From Pelagomonas calceolata (lineage: Eukaryota; Sar; Pelagophyceae; Pelagomonadales; Pelagomonadaceae), in NCBI GenBank assembly GCA_918797485.1, contig CAKKNE010000001.1, forward strand, positions 2,480,001 through 2,544,000: a DNA stretch of 64,000 bases, written 5' to 3'. The position numbers and the translations under genes were made by a program. Numbering within the stretch: the first letter of the stretch is position 1; the number at the start of each line of letters is the position of its first letter. Below, piece after piece: positions 18,889 through 28,748 of this stretch. The notes beneath the pieces are model-generated. The model had not been told where the DNA came from. It saw only the letters and a list, made by a program, of their open reading frames with translations, and did no database searches.

Positions 18889-19910
18889 GCGAACTCTTCG
18901 ACCGCCTCTTCGGCGCCGGCGCCGCGGCTTATGTATTAGGCTTTGCGGTCGTCGTCTACGGCGCGACGGCGAGCGCGCAGGCGAAGTTAGGCGTGTCTTT
19001 ACTGGCGTGCGCCTTACCCGCCTTATTATCGACGGAACTGGCGAGCGGAGACCACGTCGCCGGCGACGCGCTCGCGAACGCCTGGCTCCAGGAGTTTGTG
19101 GGCACGGCGGTCATGGTGGTGCTCACGTGCATGCCCGGCGCTTTGCTCGGCCACTTAGGTTATCAAGTGGAATGGGTCTTCCACTGGCTCATGATGATGG
19201 CCGCCGATTCATTAACGGGGGGCAACGTCAACCCCCTCGTGTCGACCACCATGGTCGCGGCCGGGCGAGATAGCACGAAGGACTGGGTCGTGAAAGTAGC
19301 TGCGCAATGTGGTGGTGCGGTCGTCGGCTGGAAGCTATTAATTGCGGCGGGCGAGTTCATGGTCGGCGACGTGGGAGGGCCTTCTCCTGATGAACATCTT
19401 CCGCTCTTCTACGTGTTCTGGTCTGAATGTTTAGGCGGCGCGACGCTGTGCCTGGCGGTCTGGGCCTTCGCGACCACGTCCATCGGCGAGGTCTACGCGG
19501 CGAAGATGGGCCTGATCAATGTTACTTTGAGAACGATCATAGTGTATTTTGGCGCGACGGGCCCGGCCGTGAATCCTGCATTGGCTTTCGGCTACGACTT
19601 CGCCGTCGACGGGAGCTGGCCGACGATGGAGGCCAAGTCGCCTTCTTATGTAGCTTATTGGGCCGGGGGGATGATAGGCGCGGCCGTCTCGGGCCTCGTC
19701 TGGAAGGTCATCACGCAGAAACTGGACGAAAAGGCGCAGATCGGCGCCGGCGTCGCGCTCATCGGTGTGTGCCTCGCGGCGTGGATCTTCGTGCTGGCCG
19801 TCGAGGCCCAGGCCATTAGTGACGACACGGCCTTCGGGAAGGCGATGGCCGCGCGCCACCCCGTCACGAAGCTGTTCGGGCGGAAGCCGAAGGCGCACCG
19901 CGAGCTCTGA
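18889..19910 (+). CDS. aquaporin / MIP-family channel
   Basis: About 340 residues from the exon start at 18889. Both half-helix pore loops are present: SLTGGNVNPLVSTTM (NPL instead of NPA) and GPAVNPALAFGYDF (NPA). Six transmembrane segments can be read, from AAYVLGFAVVVYGATA through VALIGVCLAAWIFVLAV. MIP channels pass water, glycerol or other small solutes. The altered first NPA box and no clear ar/R assignment leave selectivity open. The frame has a stop just 5' of the acceptor, so the gene needs a first exon; the GTG at 18993 is not a likely start because helix 1 lies before it. The C-terminus is basic (TKLFGRKPKAHREL). Confidence 0.85.
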
Positions 19911-20225
19911 ATTTGGGGCTACGCTAAGTTTAGTAGTCCACCCGAGTCGCGTCGGCCCCGCGCCGCCCGACGGATCCCGCCGGTCCGCTTTTTTTTGCCG
20001 CTCTCTGTATTGTTACGATGCTAGGACTAGTGGGCGGAGCCCCTGCGGGGGACGCTTCACGGGGGCTCGACCTTTTGATTAAATTCGGTGCGCAGGGCAG
20101 TTTGTGGTGGACCTCACAAGCCGAGAGCGACGCGGCACCGATCGCGACGGTACGTGGCCGCGTCCCAGCGCTCACACGGATCACGGGGGCAGCCGCGTCG
20201 CAGCCCGCAGCAGCAGGAACGACCG
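19911..20225. other. intergenic with repeat A fragment
   Basis: Contains the TTACGATGCTAGGACTAGTG block at 20013-20032 and nothing else recognised. Confidence 0.4.
20011..20062 (+). repeat. repeat A fragment, 3' of a gene
   Basis: Shares TTACGGTGCTAGGACTAGTG and GGGCGGAGCCCCTG (with one change) with the full repeat A at 30694-30863. It starts 100 bp after the aquaporin stop. GGGC/GCCC can form a small hairpin. Confidence 0.7.
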
Positions 20226-22925
20226 ATGGCGGCGGTAGCCCAACATCCACAACCGAAGGCCATGAGCGCGGACGAGCTCGCGCGCTCGCTGCGGGCGCAC
20301 CTCGAGCGCCGCGGCGTCCTGCGCGGCCTCACGGCTCGTTTAAGAAGGGACATCACGCTCGAAGTAAGAGGGCAGCGCGGCGACGGGCCGCAGCCGTCGT
20401 CGTCGCAGCAAAGGCTGCGGGACTCGGTCATCGCCGAGGCGCTGCGGACGCAGCACACGGGCAACGCCTACGCCGTCTTCGTGCCCGAGAGCTCGCTCGG
20501 CGAGGAGCGGGCCTGCCTCGACCGCTCGGAATTAACGGAGGCGGTCGGGCCCTACGCGTCCACGGCGCTGGACAAGCTGATAGGAAGGGCCACGACCAAA
20601 ACCGTGGATGTGGAGACGAACACGACCATACGACCGGCCGGCGAAACATTGGGAGACCGCCTCGAGAGTGTCCGGCGGAAGTTTAGGGCTCTGTCCAAGG
20701 AGAAGGAGAACATCGAAAATGAAGCGACGCTCGAAGCCGAGGCTACGGCCGCGGCTATCGAGAGCGCCGAGGCCATCGTGAAGGCCAAGCGAGACGCCGA
20801 CGTCGAGGCGGACTACAAGCGGCTCCACGCGCGCTACCGCGACGAGCTCGATGCCTTGTCGCGGAACGTCCGGGCCGTCCTGCAGCGCGAGAGCGAGTCC
20901 CGCGAAGATGCTCAATCAGCCGCGGCGGATAGAGCAAGGGCGGACGCTGCGAGAGCGGAAGCCCGGAAGCACGAGGCCCAGGCGGAGCGGCTCCAGGCGC
21001 AGTTCGCGGCGGCCGTCGCGGACGCCAACGCCGCTAGGTCCGAAGTGTTGCACTTGCGGGAGGCGCTCGTGCTGCAGCGGGAGGACGCCGCGAGCCGAGC
21101 AAGGGTGCAGCTCGCGCAGGCCGAATTCGCGGCCGCCGAACGAAGAAAAACGGAGGACGAGCGCGCGCGCGCGTCGGAGCTCGCGGACGATCTAGCCGGT
21201 GATAGTCAAGTGCAGCTCGAGCCGAGCCGCGCCGGCCAGCTCTCGTCGTCCGAGGAGGCGATTGGCAGGCGGGCGGCGGCGGCGTTCCGCCTGGCCGGGA
21301 GGAATAGGAGAGAAGCCGTCTCCACGACGGTCGTCTTCGAGGCCCCCAAGGACCCCGTGCGGGCGCTGGACGCGGCCTTGGCCGCCGGCGACGCGGCCGA
21401 GCGCATGCGCGCCCAGGCGTGCGCGCAGCTGGACGCCGAGGTCGCGTCGAACGAGGAGCTGCGGAGCGAGTTAAGAGCCCTGCGGAACCTCGTGGACCAG
21501 AGCCGTGGCGCGCTGGACGCGTTAGCCAGGGAGCCGCCGTCGGCGTTCTCGCGCGTCCACGTCGTCGCCAAGCCGCCGCCGCCGCCGCCGTCGCGTTCTG
21601 TGATAGAGGCGGGCCCGCCGCGGTTCCAGCTCGTGGACACGCGCGACCTGTACGCGTCGCGGCGGCGCGCGGTGCCGGACGACGACGACGACGACGGCGA
21701 GCTCGCCGCGCTGCAGGAGCGCCGGGCCAAGGCCCTCGCGCGGGCCAAGGCCGACGCCGAGGCCGCGGAGGCCGAGGCCGAGGCGTCGCTGCGGCGGCGC
21801 GAGGCGGCGCTCGTCGCGCGCGAGCGCGCCGCGGCGGCCGCGGTCTACGTCTCCCCGCCCGTCGCCGCCGCGCCGCCGCCGACCACGGTGTACGTCGCGC
21901 CGCCGGCCGCGCCGATGCCGGTCCCCGCCGCGCCGGTGGCCGCCGCGCCGGCGGCGGCCTCGCCGCCGGTGATCGCCGCGCCGGCGCCGGTCCCGCCGGT
22001 GGAACCGGTGGCCGCCGCGCCGCCGGTGCCCGCATCGCCGCCGGTGGCCGCGCCGCCGCCGATCGCGACCGAGCCGCCGCCGGTCTCGTTCCAGAAGCTG
22101 ACGGAGCCGGTCGCGCTCGGCGACACGTTCCGGTCCCACGTACCGGAACCCGACGAGGCCGTCGTGTCGCCGCCGGAGAAGCCGGCGAAGCCGCCGCCCG
22201 AGGACCGGTCGCCGCGGTCGCCGCGGTCGCCGCGCGTGCGGGGCGGCATGCTCGACGACGACGACGAGTCGAGCGACGGCGAGCCCGAGGCCCCGGCGAT
22301 CTCGCCGCGGACGGCGGCGCGCCGCGAGAAGGCGCGCCTCGCCGCGGACCGCGAGGAGGCGGAATACGTGGCGACGAAGGCCCTGGCCGACGCCGAAGCG
22401 CGGCGACTGGACCGGGAGCAAAACGCCGAAAAGTACGCCGCCGAGGACGCGGCGCGCCGAGTCAGCGAGGCCGAGGCCAAGATTGGTGAAGCGGATGTCC
22501 TTCGCCTGCGAAAAGTTTACGAAGAGGCCTGCGACGCCGACGGGCGCCTCCCGGTCCCGAACCTGCTCACCGCGTTCGCGAAGCTGACGGGCACGAAGCC
22601 CCAATGGGAGGAGGGCGTGGCGCTCGCCGGCGGCCCGGGCGCGGTCGTGGCGTCCGCCGACGCCTTCGTCCTGCTGGCGAGCGCGCTCGACCCGGCGCAG
22701 TATACGCCGCCCGCCGAAACCGACGCCGACGCGATCTTTCGGAGGGTCATGGAGCAACGCAAGGCCGCGCGGCCCCAAGCGCCGCCGTCGCGATCGCCCT
22801 CGCGGAGCGACACGCGGAGCGACTCCCAGTCGGTCTCGGACGTCGCGCTCGACGCGGCGGACTCGCCGCGCGCGTCGCAGGCGTCGCCGCGCGCGTCGGA
22901 TGCCGGGTCCGACTTCTGGGGTTAA
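20226..22925 (+). CDS. large LisH/coiled-coil protein, OFD1-like
   Basis: 899 residues from ATG 20226. The N-terminus (ADELARSLRAHLERRGVLRGLTARLRRDITLEV, then LRDSVIAEALRTQHTGNAYAVFVPESSL) matches the FOP/OFD1-type LisH dimerisation region of centriole and basal-body proteins. Residues ~140-460 are coiled coil (Ala/Glu/Arg/Lys heptads). Residues ~540-640 are a Pro/Ala linker, followed by a basic Ser-Pro-rich part and a short C-terminal folded stretch (LRKVYEEACDADGRLPVPNLLTAFAKLTG). The role at the basal body is inferred from this architecture and the window's other cilium-type gene. The stop overlaps that of the convergent TatD gene. Confidence 0.65.
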   Translation: MAAVAQHPQPKAMSADELARSLRAHLERRGVLRGLTARLRRDITLEVRGQRGDGPQPSSSQQRLRDSVIAEALRTQHTGNAYAVFVPESSLGEERACLDRSELTEAVGPYASTALDKLIGRATTKTVDVETNTTIRPAGETLGDRLESVRRKFRALSKEKENIENEATLEAEATAAAIESAEAIVKAKRDADVEADYKRLHARYRDELDALSRNVRAVLQRESESREDAQSAAADRARADAARAEARKHEAQAERLQAQFAAAVADANAARSEVLHLREALVLQREDAASRARVQLAQAEFAAAERRKTEDERARASELADDLAGDSQVQLEPSRAGQLSSSEEAIGRRAAAAFRLAGRNRREAVSTTVVFEAPKDPVRALDAALAAGDAAERMRAQACAQLDAEVASNEELRSELRALRNLVDQSRGALDALAREPPSAFSRVHVVAKPPPPPPSRSVIEAGPPRFQLVDTRDLYASRRRAVPDDDDDDGELAALQERRAKALARAKADAEAAEAEAEASLRRREAALVARERAAAAAVYVSPPVAAAPPPTTVYVAPPAAPMPVPAAPVAAAPAAASPPVIAAPAPVPPVEPVAAAPPVPASPPVAAPPPIATEPPPVSFQKLTEPVALGDTFRSHVPEPDEAVVSPPEKPAKPPPEDRSPRSPRSPRVRGGMLDDDDESSDGEPEAPAISPRTAARREKARLAADREEAEYVATKALADAEARRLDREQNAEKYAAEDAARRVSEAEAKIGEADVLRLRKVYEEACDADGRLPVPNLLTAFAKLTGTKPQWEEGVALAGGPGAVVASADAFVLLASALDPAQYTPPAETDADAIFRRVMEQRKAARPQAPPSRSPSRSDTRSDSQSVSDVALDAADSPRASQASPRASDAGSDFWG

Positions 22926-24031
22926 CTTCCAGTTATTCCTAGCTTCCGCTGCATCTTCGCGAACTCGTCGTCGAGCCGGTCGTCGTCGCTGTCGTCGTCG
23001 CTGGACGCGTCGTCGAACCCGAAAAACGTTCGGGACGCCTCCGTCGTCTCGCGCGCGACGTCGGACGCGTCGCGCCCGAGCGCGTCGGCGAGCGCGCCGC
23101 AGACCGCCGGCAGGACGGCCGGCTCGTTCTTCCCGCCCCGCAGCCCGAGCCGCTTCTGGAGCGACGACGGGAGGTAGGCCTTGTCGGGGAGCATGAAGGG
23201 GGCGTCCGTCTCGAGCAGGAGCCGGCCCGCCAACCGGTCTTTTAAAGAGGCGACGGCCTCCCGCGTCGCGCCCGATCGCTTCGCGATGCCCAGGAAGCCC
23301 GTGAACCCGACGCGACACCCAAAGTCGACGAGCGCCGCGAGCTCGTCCGTACCTCCCGTGAAGCAGTGGACGCAGACCTTTTCCGGTATTAGTTGGGCCT
23401 CCGTCATCACCGCGACGGCATCCCTATAAGCTCCCAGCGCCTCCCCCTCTTCCTTTTCGCGGACGTGGACGAACAGCGACCGATCGAGTCGCTTCGCCAG
23501 GGCGCACTGCGCGCGAAACGCCGCCAATTGCACCTCGCGCGGCGAGAACATGCGGTCGTAGTCCAGCCCGCACTCGCCCATGGCGACGCAGAACGGCGAC
23601 GTCGATAATGCTTCCAGTTTCGAGAGCGTGTCATCGGTGAACTTCGAGGCGTCGTGCGGGTGGACGCCCGCCGTGAACCCGAGCTGCAAGGTTGACCCTT
23701 CGGCCGCCCAGCGCTCGCAGAAGTCTTTTCCAGCTGTCGACCCGTCGACGTCGCAGCCCGTCAAAACAACCGCCGCCACGCCCGCCAGCGACGCCCGTCG
23801 GAGCTGCCGCACGACGTCGTCGTAGGACCCGCGACTTTGCAAATTCGCGCCCGCGTCGATCAATGGCGCGATGCGGAACTCGCGCAGCGCTCTCGCTTCC
23901 TCCGCCGGGTCGCGCTGTTTCTTCTGCGTCTGCTGTACTTTCTTCTTGGGGTTCGCCGCGCGCTCGGCCCGCTTCGCGCGGCGTCGTCGTTCGATCTCCT
24001 CCGGCGACGGCTTCGCCGCGAGCGCCGACAT
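22922..24031 (-). CDS. TatD-family deoxyribonuclease
   Basis: 369 residues from ATG 24031. After a basic N-terminus (EEIERRRRAKRAERAANPKKK) the amidohydrolase barrel shows LIDAGANLQSRG (variant of the D-x-H-x-H site), FTAGVHPHDASKF, VAMGECGLDYDRMFSPREVQLAAFRAQCALAKRLDRSLFVHVRE, VCVHCFTGGTDELAALV and LLETDAPFM. The first metal motif normally reads D-(T/A)H-x-H; here it reads D-A-G-A-N, so the first metal site is altered. TatD enzymes are metal-dependent 3'-5' DNases. The C-terminus is acidic (SSDDDSDDDRLDDEF). Confidence 0.9.
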   Translation of the reverse strand: MSALAAKPSPEEIERRRRAKRAERAANPKKKVQQTQKKQRDPAEEARALREFRIAPLIDAGANLQSRGSYDDVVRQLRRASLAGVAAVVLTGCDVDGSTAGKDFCERWAAEGSTLQLGFTAGVHPHDASKFTDDTLSKLEALSTSPFCVAMGECGLDYDRMFSPREVQLAAFRAQCALAKRLDRSLFVHVREKEEGEALGAYRDAVAVMTEAQLIPEKVCVHCFTGGTDELAALVDFGCRVGFTGFLGIAKRSGATREAVASLKDRLAGRLLLETDAPFMLPDKAYLPSSLQKRLGLRGGKNEPAVLPAVCGALADALGRDASDVARETTEASRTFFGFDDASSDDDSDDDRLDDEFAKMQRKLGITGS

Positions 24032-24686
24032 GGGGCGCGTCGCCGCGCGCAGCCAGCCCCGGCTCTGCGGTGGCCTGAGGAGCAGGAGCACCGCGGTGAT
24101 GCGGCGGTGCGCCAGGTTGGCGGTCCCGCACTGCTTGCTGTGCAGCAGTCGCGTTACGCGTCCTGCAGCTGCACAGCTTGGGGAGGCTGTGGCCTTGTGA
24201 CTCGCAGCGATTAGAGCAGTACTCGTCGATCGACACCAGAATCGCAAATTCTTATTGCTAGTCGCGCGCTTGTGGGCTGTGAGCACTGTGAGCACCGCAA
24301 ATAGCTCCGCAAATTGGAGCTCCGGAGTCTCAAGCCTTGCGAGCGGGTTTTGCGTGCTTTTTTTCTTCCGCCAGGGATCCGCAACCGGCCAAACACGGCC
24401 CCACTTGACGTTTTCGACGCGTCCGGACGAAAAGCCTGGGAGCAGCAGCACTCACGCTGTGCTTGGCGAGACGCGCTCAGACTGCTCAACCACGCGCAGT
24501 ACATCTGTACCAACGCCATCACTCGGTCTTTGACGACGAGCACGCCTCGAAACGCTGCGCATCGCTCTCTAGCTGAGAGAGCAGCAAGCACAGTCAGCAC
24601 CACTGACTGAAGACACGGCGCGCACGGCCCTAGCCCTCCTACTCACGCGGCACACCATAGCCCTCGCACCGCGCAACGTACGAACC
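24032..24686. other. divergent intergenic
   Basis: Upstream of TatD and histidinol dehydrogenase. I see no GCTAG box, repeat or gene. The frame into histidinol dehydrogenase is open for about 30 codons before its ATG and may be leader sequence (see that entry). Confidence 0.4.
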
Positions 24687-26012
24687 ATGGGCGTCCCCAT
24701 CCTCGAGTCCACGGACATCAAAGCGGGCGACTCGGAGACGTTGGATGATAAGGCGATGGCATTTGCTGGGGAGTGTCTGAGAAAAGTCCAACAGGGTGGC
24801 GCCGAGGCCGTGGCCGAGTACGCTCAGAGGTTTGGGGAATTAACCGAGGGCCAGTCCGCCGTCGTGCAGAAAGCCGAGCTCAAGGCCGCTTATGACAGCT
24901 TGGATAGAAAAGATAGGGAATGCTTAGACAGGGTGGCAGCTCGGGTCAAGAAGTTCGCCACCTGTCAACGAAATTCCATTAAAGATATGGAGACGGACAT
25001 CCCCGGCGGGAAGGCGGGGCATACGGTGTCTCCGGTGGACGTCGCCGGGTGCTACGCTCCTGGTGGGAGATACCCTCTGCCCTCCTCCGTCATCATGACG
25101 GCGGCGACAGCAAGAGCTGCCGGCGTCAAGAAGGTTGTGGTCGCGTCGCCGAAGCCTCTACCCGTGACACTTGCGGCCGCGTACGTCTCTGGAGCGGACG
25201 TCATGCTGCGCATCGGCGGCGCGCACGCCATTGCCGCGTTAGCTACTGGTGCTTATGCTGGCGAGGGCGCGCCGCGCGCGGACGTGATCTGCGGCCCGGG
25301 TAACGCGTGGGTGACGGCCGCGAAGGCGTGCTGCGCGACCCATGCTCGAGTCGGTATTGATATGTTGGCCGGGCCTTCCGAGGTGTTGGTGGTCTGCGAC
25401 GAGACGGCGGACCCCGAAGTGGTCGCCTCTGATATGCTGGCCCAGGCGGAGCACGACGTCGTCGCGAGACCGATTCTCGTAACTTTCTCCAAGTACGGCA
25501 AGGCCACGGCACTCAAGCACATCCACGCCGTCAACGAAGCCTTGGATCGGCAGTTAGAAGTATTACCTACAAAAGCCGTGGCCGAGCCCGCGGTCAAAAG
25601 GGGCTTTGCCGTCGCGTGCAAGGACGTCGAGGAGGCCATCAGGGTGTCGGACGCCGTCGCCCCCGAGCACTTGGAAGTGATCTGTCGAGATGAAAGGACG
25701 ATCTCGAAGCGCATGAACCACTACGGGGGCCTGTTCATCGGCCGATGTGCGGCCGAGGTGCTCGGCGACTACGGGATCGGCCCGAACCACACGTTACCGA
25801 CCTCGGGCACGGCGCGCTACACGGGCGGTTTATGTGTCAACGACTTCCTGCGCATCCGCACGTGGATGCGTGTGGATGATAAAAAAGAAGCACAAGTCGC
25901 GGTCGAGGACGCGGTCCGGCTCGCGCGCATCGAGGGCCTCGAGGGCCACGCGCGCGCGGCGGAGCACCGTTTGGGTGGGGACGAGCCCGCGGCCAAGAAG
26001 GCGAAGAAGTAG
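24687..26012 (+). CDS. HDH: histidinol dehydrogenase
   Basis: 441 residues, normal for the family, covering the last two steps of histidine synthesis (histidinol to histidine with NAD and Zn). Conserved features: VDVAGCYAPGGRYPLPSSVIMTA, RIGGAHAIAALATG, DVICGPGNAWVTAAK, GIDMLAGPSEVLVV, the metal motif MLAQAEHD, APEHLEV and YGIGPNHTLPTSGTARY with the catalytic His. Codons just before the ATG are open and read RTALALLLTRHTIALAP, which could be the end of a plastid leader on an extended 5' exon; no ATG is visible there. The C-terminus ends in a short basic tail (KKAKK). Confidence 0.95.
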   Translation: MGVPILESTDIKAGDSETLDDKAMAFAGECLRKVQQGGAEAVAEYAQRFGELTEGQSAVVQKAELKAAYDSLDRKDRECLDRVAARVKKFATCQRNSIKDMETDIPGGKAGHTVSPVDVAGCYAPGGRYPLPSSVIMTAATARAAGVKKVVVASPKPLPVTLAAAYVSGADVMLRIGGAHAIAALATGAYAGEGAPRADVICGPGNAWVTAAKACCATHARVGIDMLAGPSEVLVVCDETADPEVVASDMLAQAEHDVVARPILVTFSKYGKATALKHIHAVNEALDRQLEVLPTKAVAEPAVKRGFAVACKDVEEAIRVSDAVAPEHLEVICRDERTISKRMNHYGGLFIGRCAAEVLGDYGIGPNHTLPTSGTARYTGGLCVNDFLRIRTWMRVDDKKEAQVAVEDAVRLARIEGLEGHARAAEHRLGGDEPAAKKAKK

Positions 26013-26193
26013 TCGCGGCGGCGACGGGTTTCCCGACGGCGCGGGCGCGCGCGCCAATTGATAACGATAATGATAGTGACAAAAAAACCGCAGGAGGGCC
26101 GGGGGAAGCAGGGAGGCGGCGGCCTGGTGGCAAGGCGGCCTAGCTCTAAGCAAATCAACGTGTCACATATTTTAAGCCCGCGCGCGCCGGCGC

Positions 26194-27636
26194 CTAGTCG
26201 AAGACCTTGCCCGGGTTCATGACGCCGCGGGGGTCGAGCGCCGCTTTGATAGAGCGCATGGCGTCGATGGCCGCCGCGCCCTTCTCCCGTAACAGATAGG
26301 CCTTCTTGCCGGAGCCGACGCCGTGCTCGCCCGTGCACGTGCCTCCCGCCGCGAGCGTCCTTTCAATCAAATTCGCGTTCACTTGTTTGAGACGCTCGAG
26401 GTAGTCTTCATCATCATCGTCGTTGTAGACGAGGATGCAGTGGAAGTTCCCATCTCCGGCGTGGCCAAAACAGGGTCCGACGACATTGTTCTCCTTCACG
26501 TCGCGTGACGTCGCCTGGATGAGGCCCGGTAATTGCGACACGGGAACACAAGCGTCCGTGACGATGGCCCTTCCATTGGTCTTCAGCGCGCATGACGCGT
26601 AGTAGAGCTCGTGGCGCGCCTTCCAGAGCTCGTCCCTTTCACTTTCGTCCTGGCTCCGCTTGATATCGCGGCCGCCGCAGTCGGCGCATAATTCCAAAGC
26701 GAGCTCCGTGTGCGCCGCGACGGCTTCGGAGGTAGGGCCGTTGAACTCGAGGAACAGACTCGGGCAGCTCTCCTCGTTTCTTTTACTAAATGCGTTGAAG
26801 GCGTCGATGGCCGTCGCATCCAGTAATTCGCAGCGCGCGACGCTGACGCCGTGCAGCAACAGAGCCTGGACGGCGTCCGCCGCCTCCTCGAGCGAGTCGA
26901 AGCGCGCCGTCGCCGCCTCGACGCACATGGGCACCGGGTGCAAGCGTAGCGCGACCTCCGTAATCACGCCAAGAGTGCCCTCGCTGCCCAGGAACAGCTT
27001 CGTCAGATCATACCCTGCGGACGACTTCCTTGCTCGCGAGCCCGTCTCCAGGACCGTGCCGTCGGCTAGAACGGCGGTCAACCCGAGCACGTTGTCGCGC
27101 ATCGTGCCGTACCTTACAGACGTCGTGCCCGACGCGCCGCAGGCCGCCATGCCGCCGATCGTCGCGTCGGCGCCGGGGTCCACGGGGAAGTGGAGACCCG
27201 TGTGGCGCAGCGCGGAGTTCACGGCCTTGCGGGTCATGCCGGCTTGGACGCGGCAGTCCAAATCTTCGGGGTGCTCGGCGACCATCTGGTCGAGCTTGGA
27301 CACGTCGACGCAGACGCCGCCGCGCGACGCCTGGATGTGGCCCTCGAGGGACGTGCCCGCGCCGTAGGGCACGACGGCGATGGACTGCTCGTTGCACAGT
27401 TTTAGTATAGCGGCCACCTCCTCCGTGCTCTCGGGGAACGCGACGACCTCGGGCGGAATTGGTTCGTGGTGGCTCTCGTCGTCTCCATGTAATTTGCGCA
27501 CGTCGGGCGATTGCGACGTTGTGGCCAGAGCTTCCAACGAGGCGAGGAAGGCGTCGTCGACGGTCTTTTGTGCGGCCGCCGTCGACTGGTGGCGCAGCCG
27601 CGGCGCGCGACGGAGGACTTGTAGTGCAGCCCGCAT
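26194..27636 (-). CDS. LDHD: D-lactate dehydrogenase (cytochrome), FAD-linked, mitochondrial
   Basis: 480 residues. The Arg-rich N-terminus (MRAALQVLRRAPRLRHQST) is a mitochondrial presequence. The FAD-binding PCMH domain has VVPYGAGTSLEGHI, VQAGMTRKAVN, FPVDPGADATIGGMAACGASGTTSVRYGTMRDNVLGL and LFLGSEGTLGVITEVALRLHP. The C-terminal oxidase half has FGHAGDGNFHC and GTCTGEHGVGSGKK, with the metal-binding histidines of the DLD1/GlcD group. It oxidises D-lactate, passing electrons to cytochrome c. Glycolate oxidase GlcD and D-2-hydroxyglutarate dehydrogenase are close relatives. Confidence 0.9.
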   Translation of the reverse strand: MRAALQVLRRAPRLRHQSTAAAQKTVDDAFLASLEALATTSQSPDVRKLHGDDESHHEPIPPEVVAFPESTEEVAAILKLCNEQSIAVVPYGAGTSLEGHIQASRGGVCVDVSKLDQMVAEHPEDLDCRVQAGMTRKAVNSALRHTGLHFPVDPGADATIGGMAACGASGTTSVRYGTMRDNVLGLTAVLADGTVLETGSRARKSSAGYDLTKLFLGSEGTLGVITEVALRLHPVPMCVEAATARFDSLEEAADAVQALLLHGVSVARCELLDATAIDAFNAFSKRNEESCPSLFLEFNGPTSEAVAAHTELALELCADCGGRDIKRSQDESERDELWKARHELYYASCALKTNGRAIVTDACVPVSQLPGLIQATSRDVKENNVVGPCFGHAGDGNFHCILVYNDDDDEDYLERLKQVNANLIERTLAAGGTCTGEHGVGSGKKAYLLREKGAAAIDAMRSIKAALDPRGVMNPGKVFD

Positions 27637-28205
27637 GATCGGCGCACGTGATCAGCGCACGTATGCGACGTATCCAGATGTGCTGTCCGGAAGCTGGTCC
27701 GGAGAGCTATGATGTCAGTTAATTAGACGGCTCGTTTTTTTGTGTTGCTATGACACGCGGTGCACGATACGACTCGCGTCTTGCAGCTTCCAGTGAAAGG
27801 CGCGTCGCGCACGACGCACGACGTGAGCGTAACCTAGTGTGTTACTACCGCTAATCATCAGTGGCTTGGAAGTTTTGGTCGGTCGGGCAGGTGATGAGTC
27901 AGTTCGGCAATGAGCCAGTTTGAGGAGATCCCGTCCCCGGGGCGCGGCTTCCAGGGCTCCCGTGTTTAGGAAATCCCGCGCGCTAGCGGCCTGTAAGACA
28001 CTAGCAAGCAGTGGCTCGTGCCGACAGGACTGGATCGTGCCATCTCGTCTCATCCGACCAGGAGCGAGAGCACTAAGCAGGGAAAGCGGAGAAGTCGAGA
28101 AGTCACACACGGAAGTCCTTACGAAGCCGTCTTTAGCCTTGTGTACAAGCTAGCTCTCAGCACAGCCAGCACACCACACGGGGGCGCAAAAACACGCTTG
28201 ATACG
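27637..28205. other. divergent intergenic with GCTAG box
   Basis: Contains the box at 27982-28005. No gene seen. Confidence 0.4.
27982..28005 (-). promoter_or_regulatory. GCTAG box, consensus copy
   Basis: Perfect match to the consensus (GCTAG arm, core TGTCTTACAGGCC, CTAGC arm). It points toward the D-lactate dehydrogenase start at 27636, 346 bp away, the longest spacing in the set. Confidence 0.6.
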
Positions 28206-28622
28206 ATGTGCGGCGGCCACGCGGACGAACCAGTGGCTGGATTCGCCGAAGGCGACGTCGTGCGGTTAGATTACGAAGAGAAGAACGTACGGGGCCGCGT
28301 CGGCCGCGTCGGCAAGACGAACCCTGAGTGGGGCCTGCGCATCGACTGGCCCGACGAGACGCTGGAGCCCGTTTGGGTGCCCTGGCTGGCCTTCCAGGAC
28401 TTAGACTACTTCGCCCGGATCCGTCTTCGATTGGTGGACGAGTCGTTGCTGACGGACGCACGGATAGACGGCGAGGCCGCCCGCACGAGCTACGTGGACT
28501 TCGGCGAGGGCTGGCTCAAGCAGCCGGTCATCATGAAGCGGCCGCGCTCGCCCGACCGCGACGACGACGCGCCACCGCCGGCGCTCCGGCCACGGACCGC
28601 GACCATCCCATTCGTGGACTGA
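28206..28622 (+). CDS. hypothetical protein, 138 residues
   Basis: Starts MCGGHADEPVAGFAEGDVVRLDYEEKNVRGRVGRVGKTNPEWGLRIDWPDETLEPVWVPWLAFQDLDYF. The first half alternates strands like a small SH3- or KOW-type barrel (GDVVRLDY, GRVGRV, WGLRIDW). The C-terminus is basic and Pro-rich (MKRPRSPDRDDD). I do not recognise the family. Confidence 0.5.
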   Translation: MCGGHADEPVAGFAEGDVVRLDYEEKNVRGRVGRVGKTNPEWGLRIDWPDETLEPVWVPWLAFQDLDYFARIRLRLVDESLLTDARIDGEAARTSYVDFGEGWLKQPVIMKRPRSPDRDDDAPPPALRPRTATIPFVD

Positions 28623-28748
28623 TAAGTTTCTTGAAACTAATCGATGCGCTCTAGTGTGTGGGGCTGTGCGCGGGTTTTGACACGCACGCTATCGACGCGA
28701 GCACGCATGCGTGGCACCCAACTAAATGAAAGCTCGGTATACACGTCC

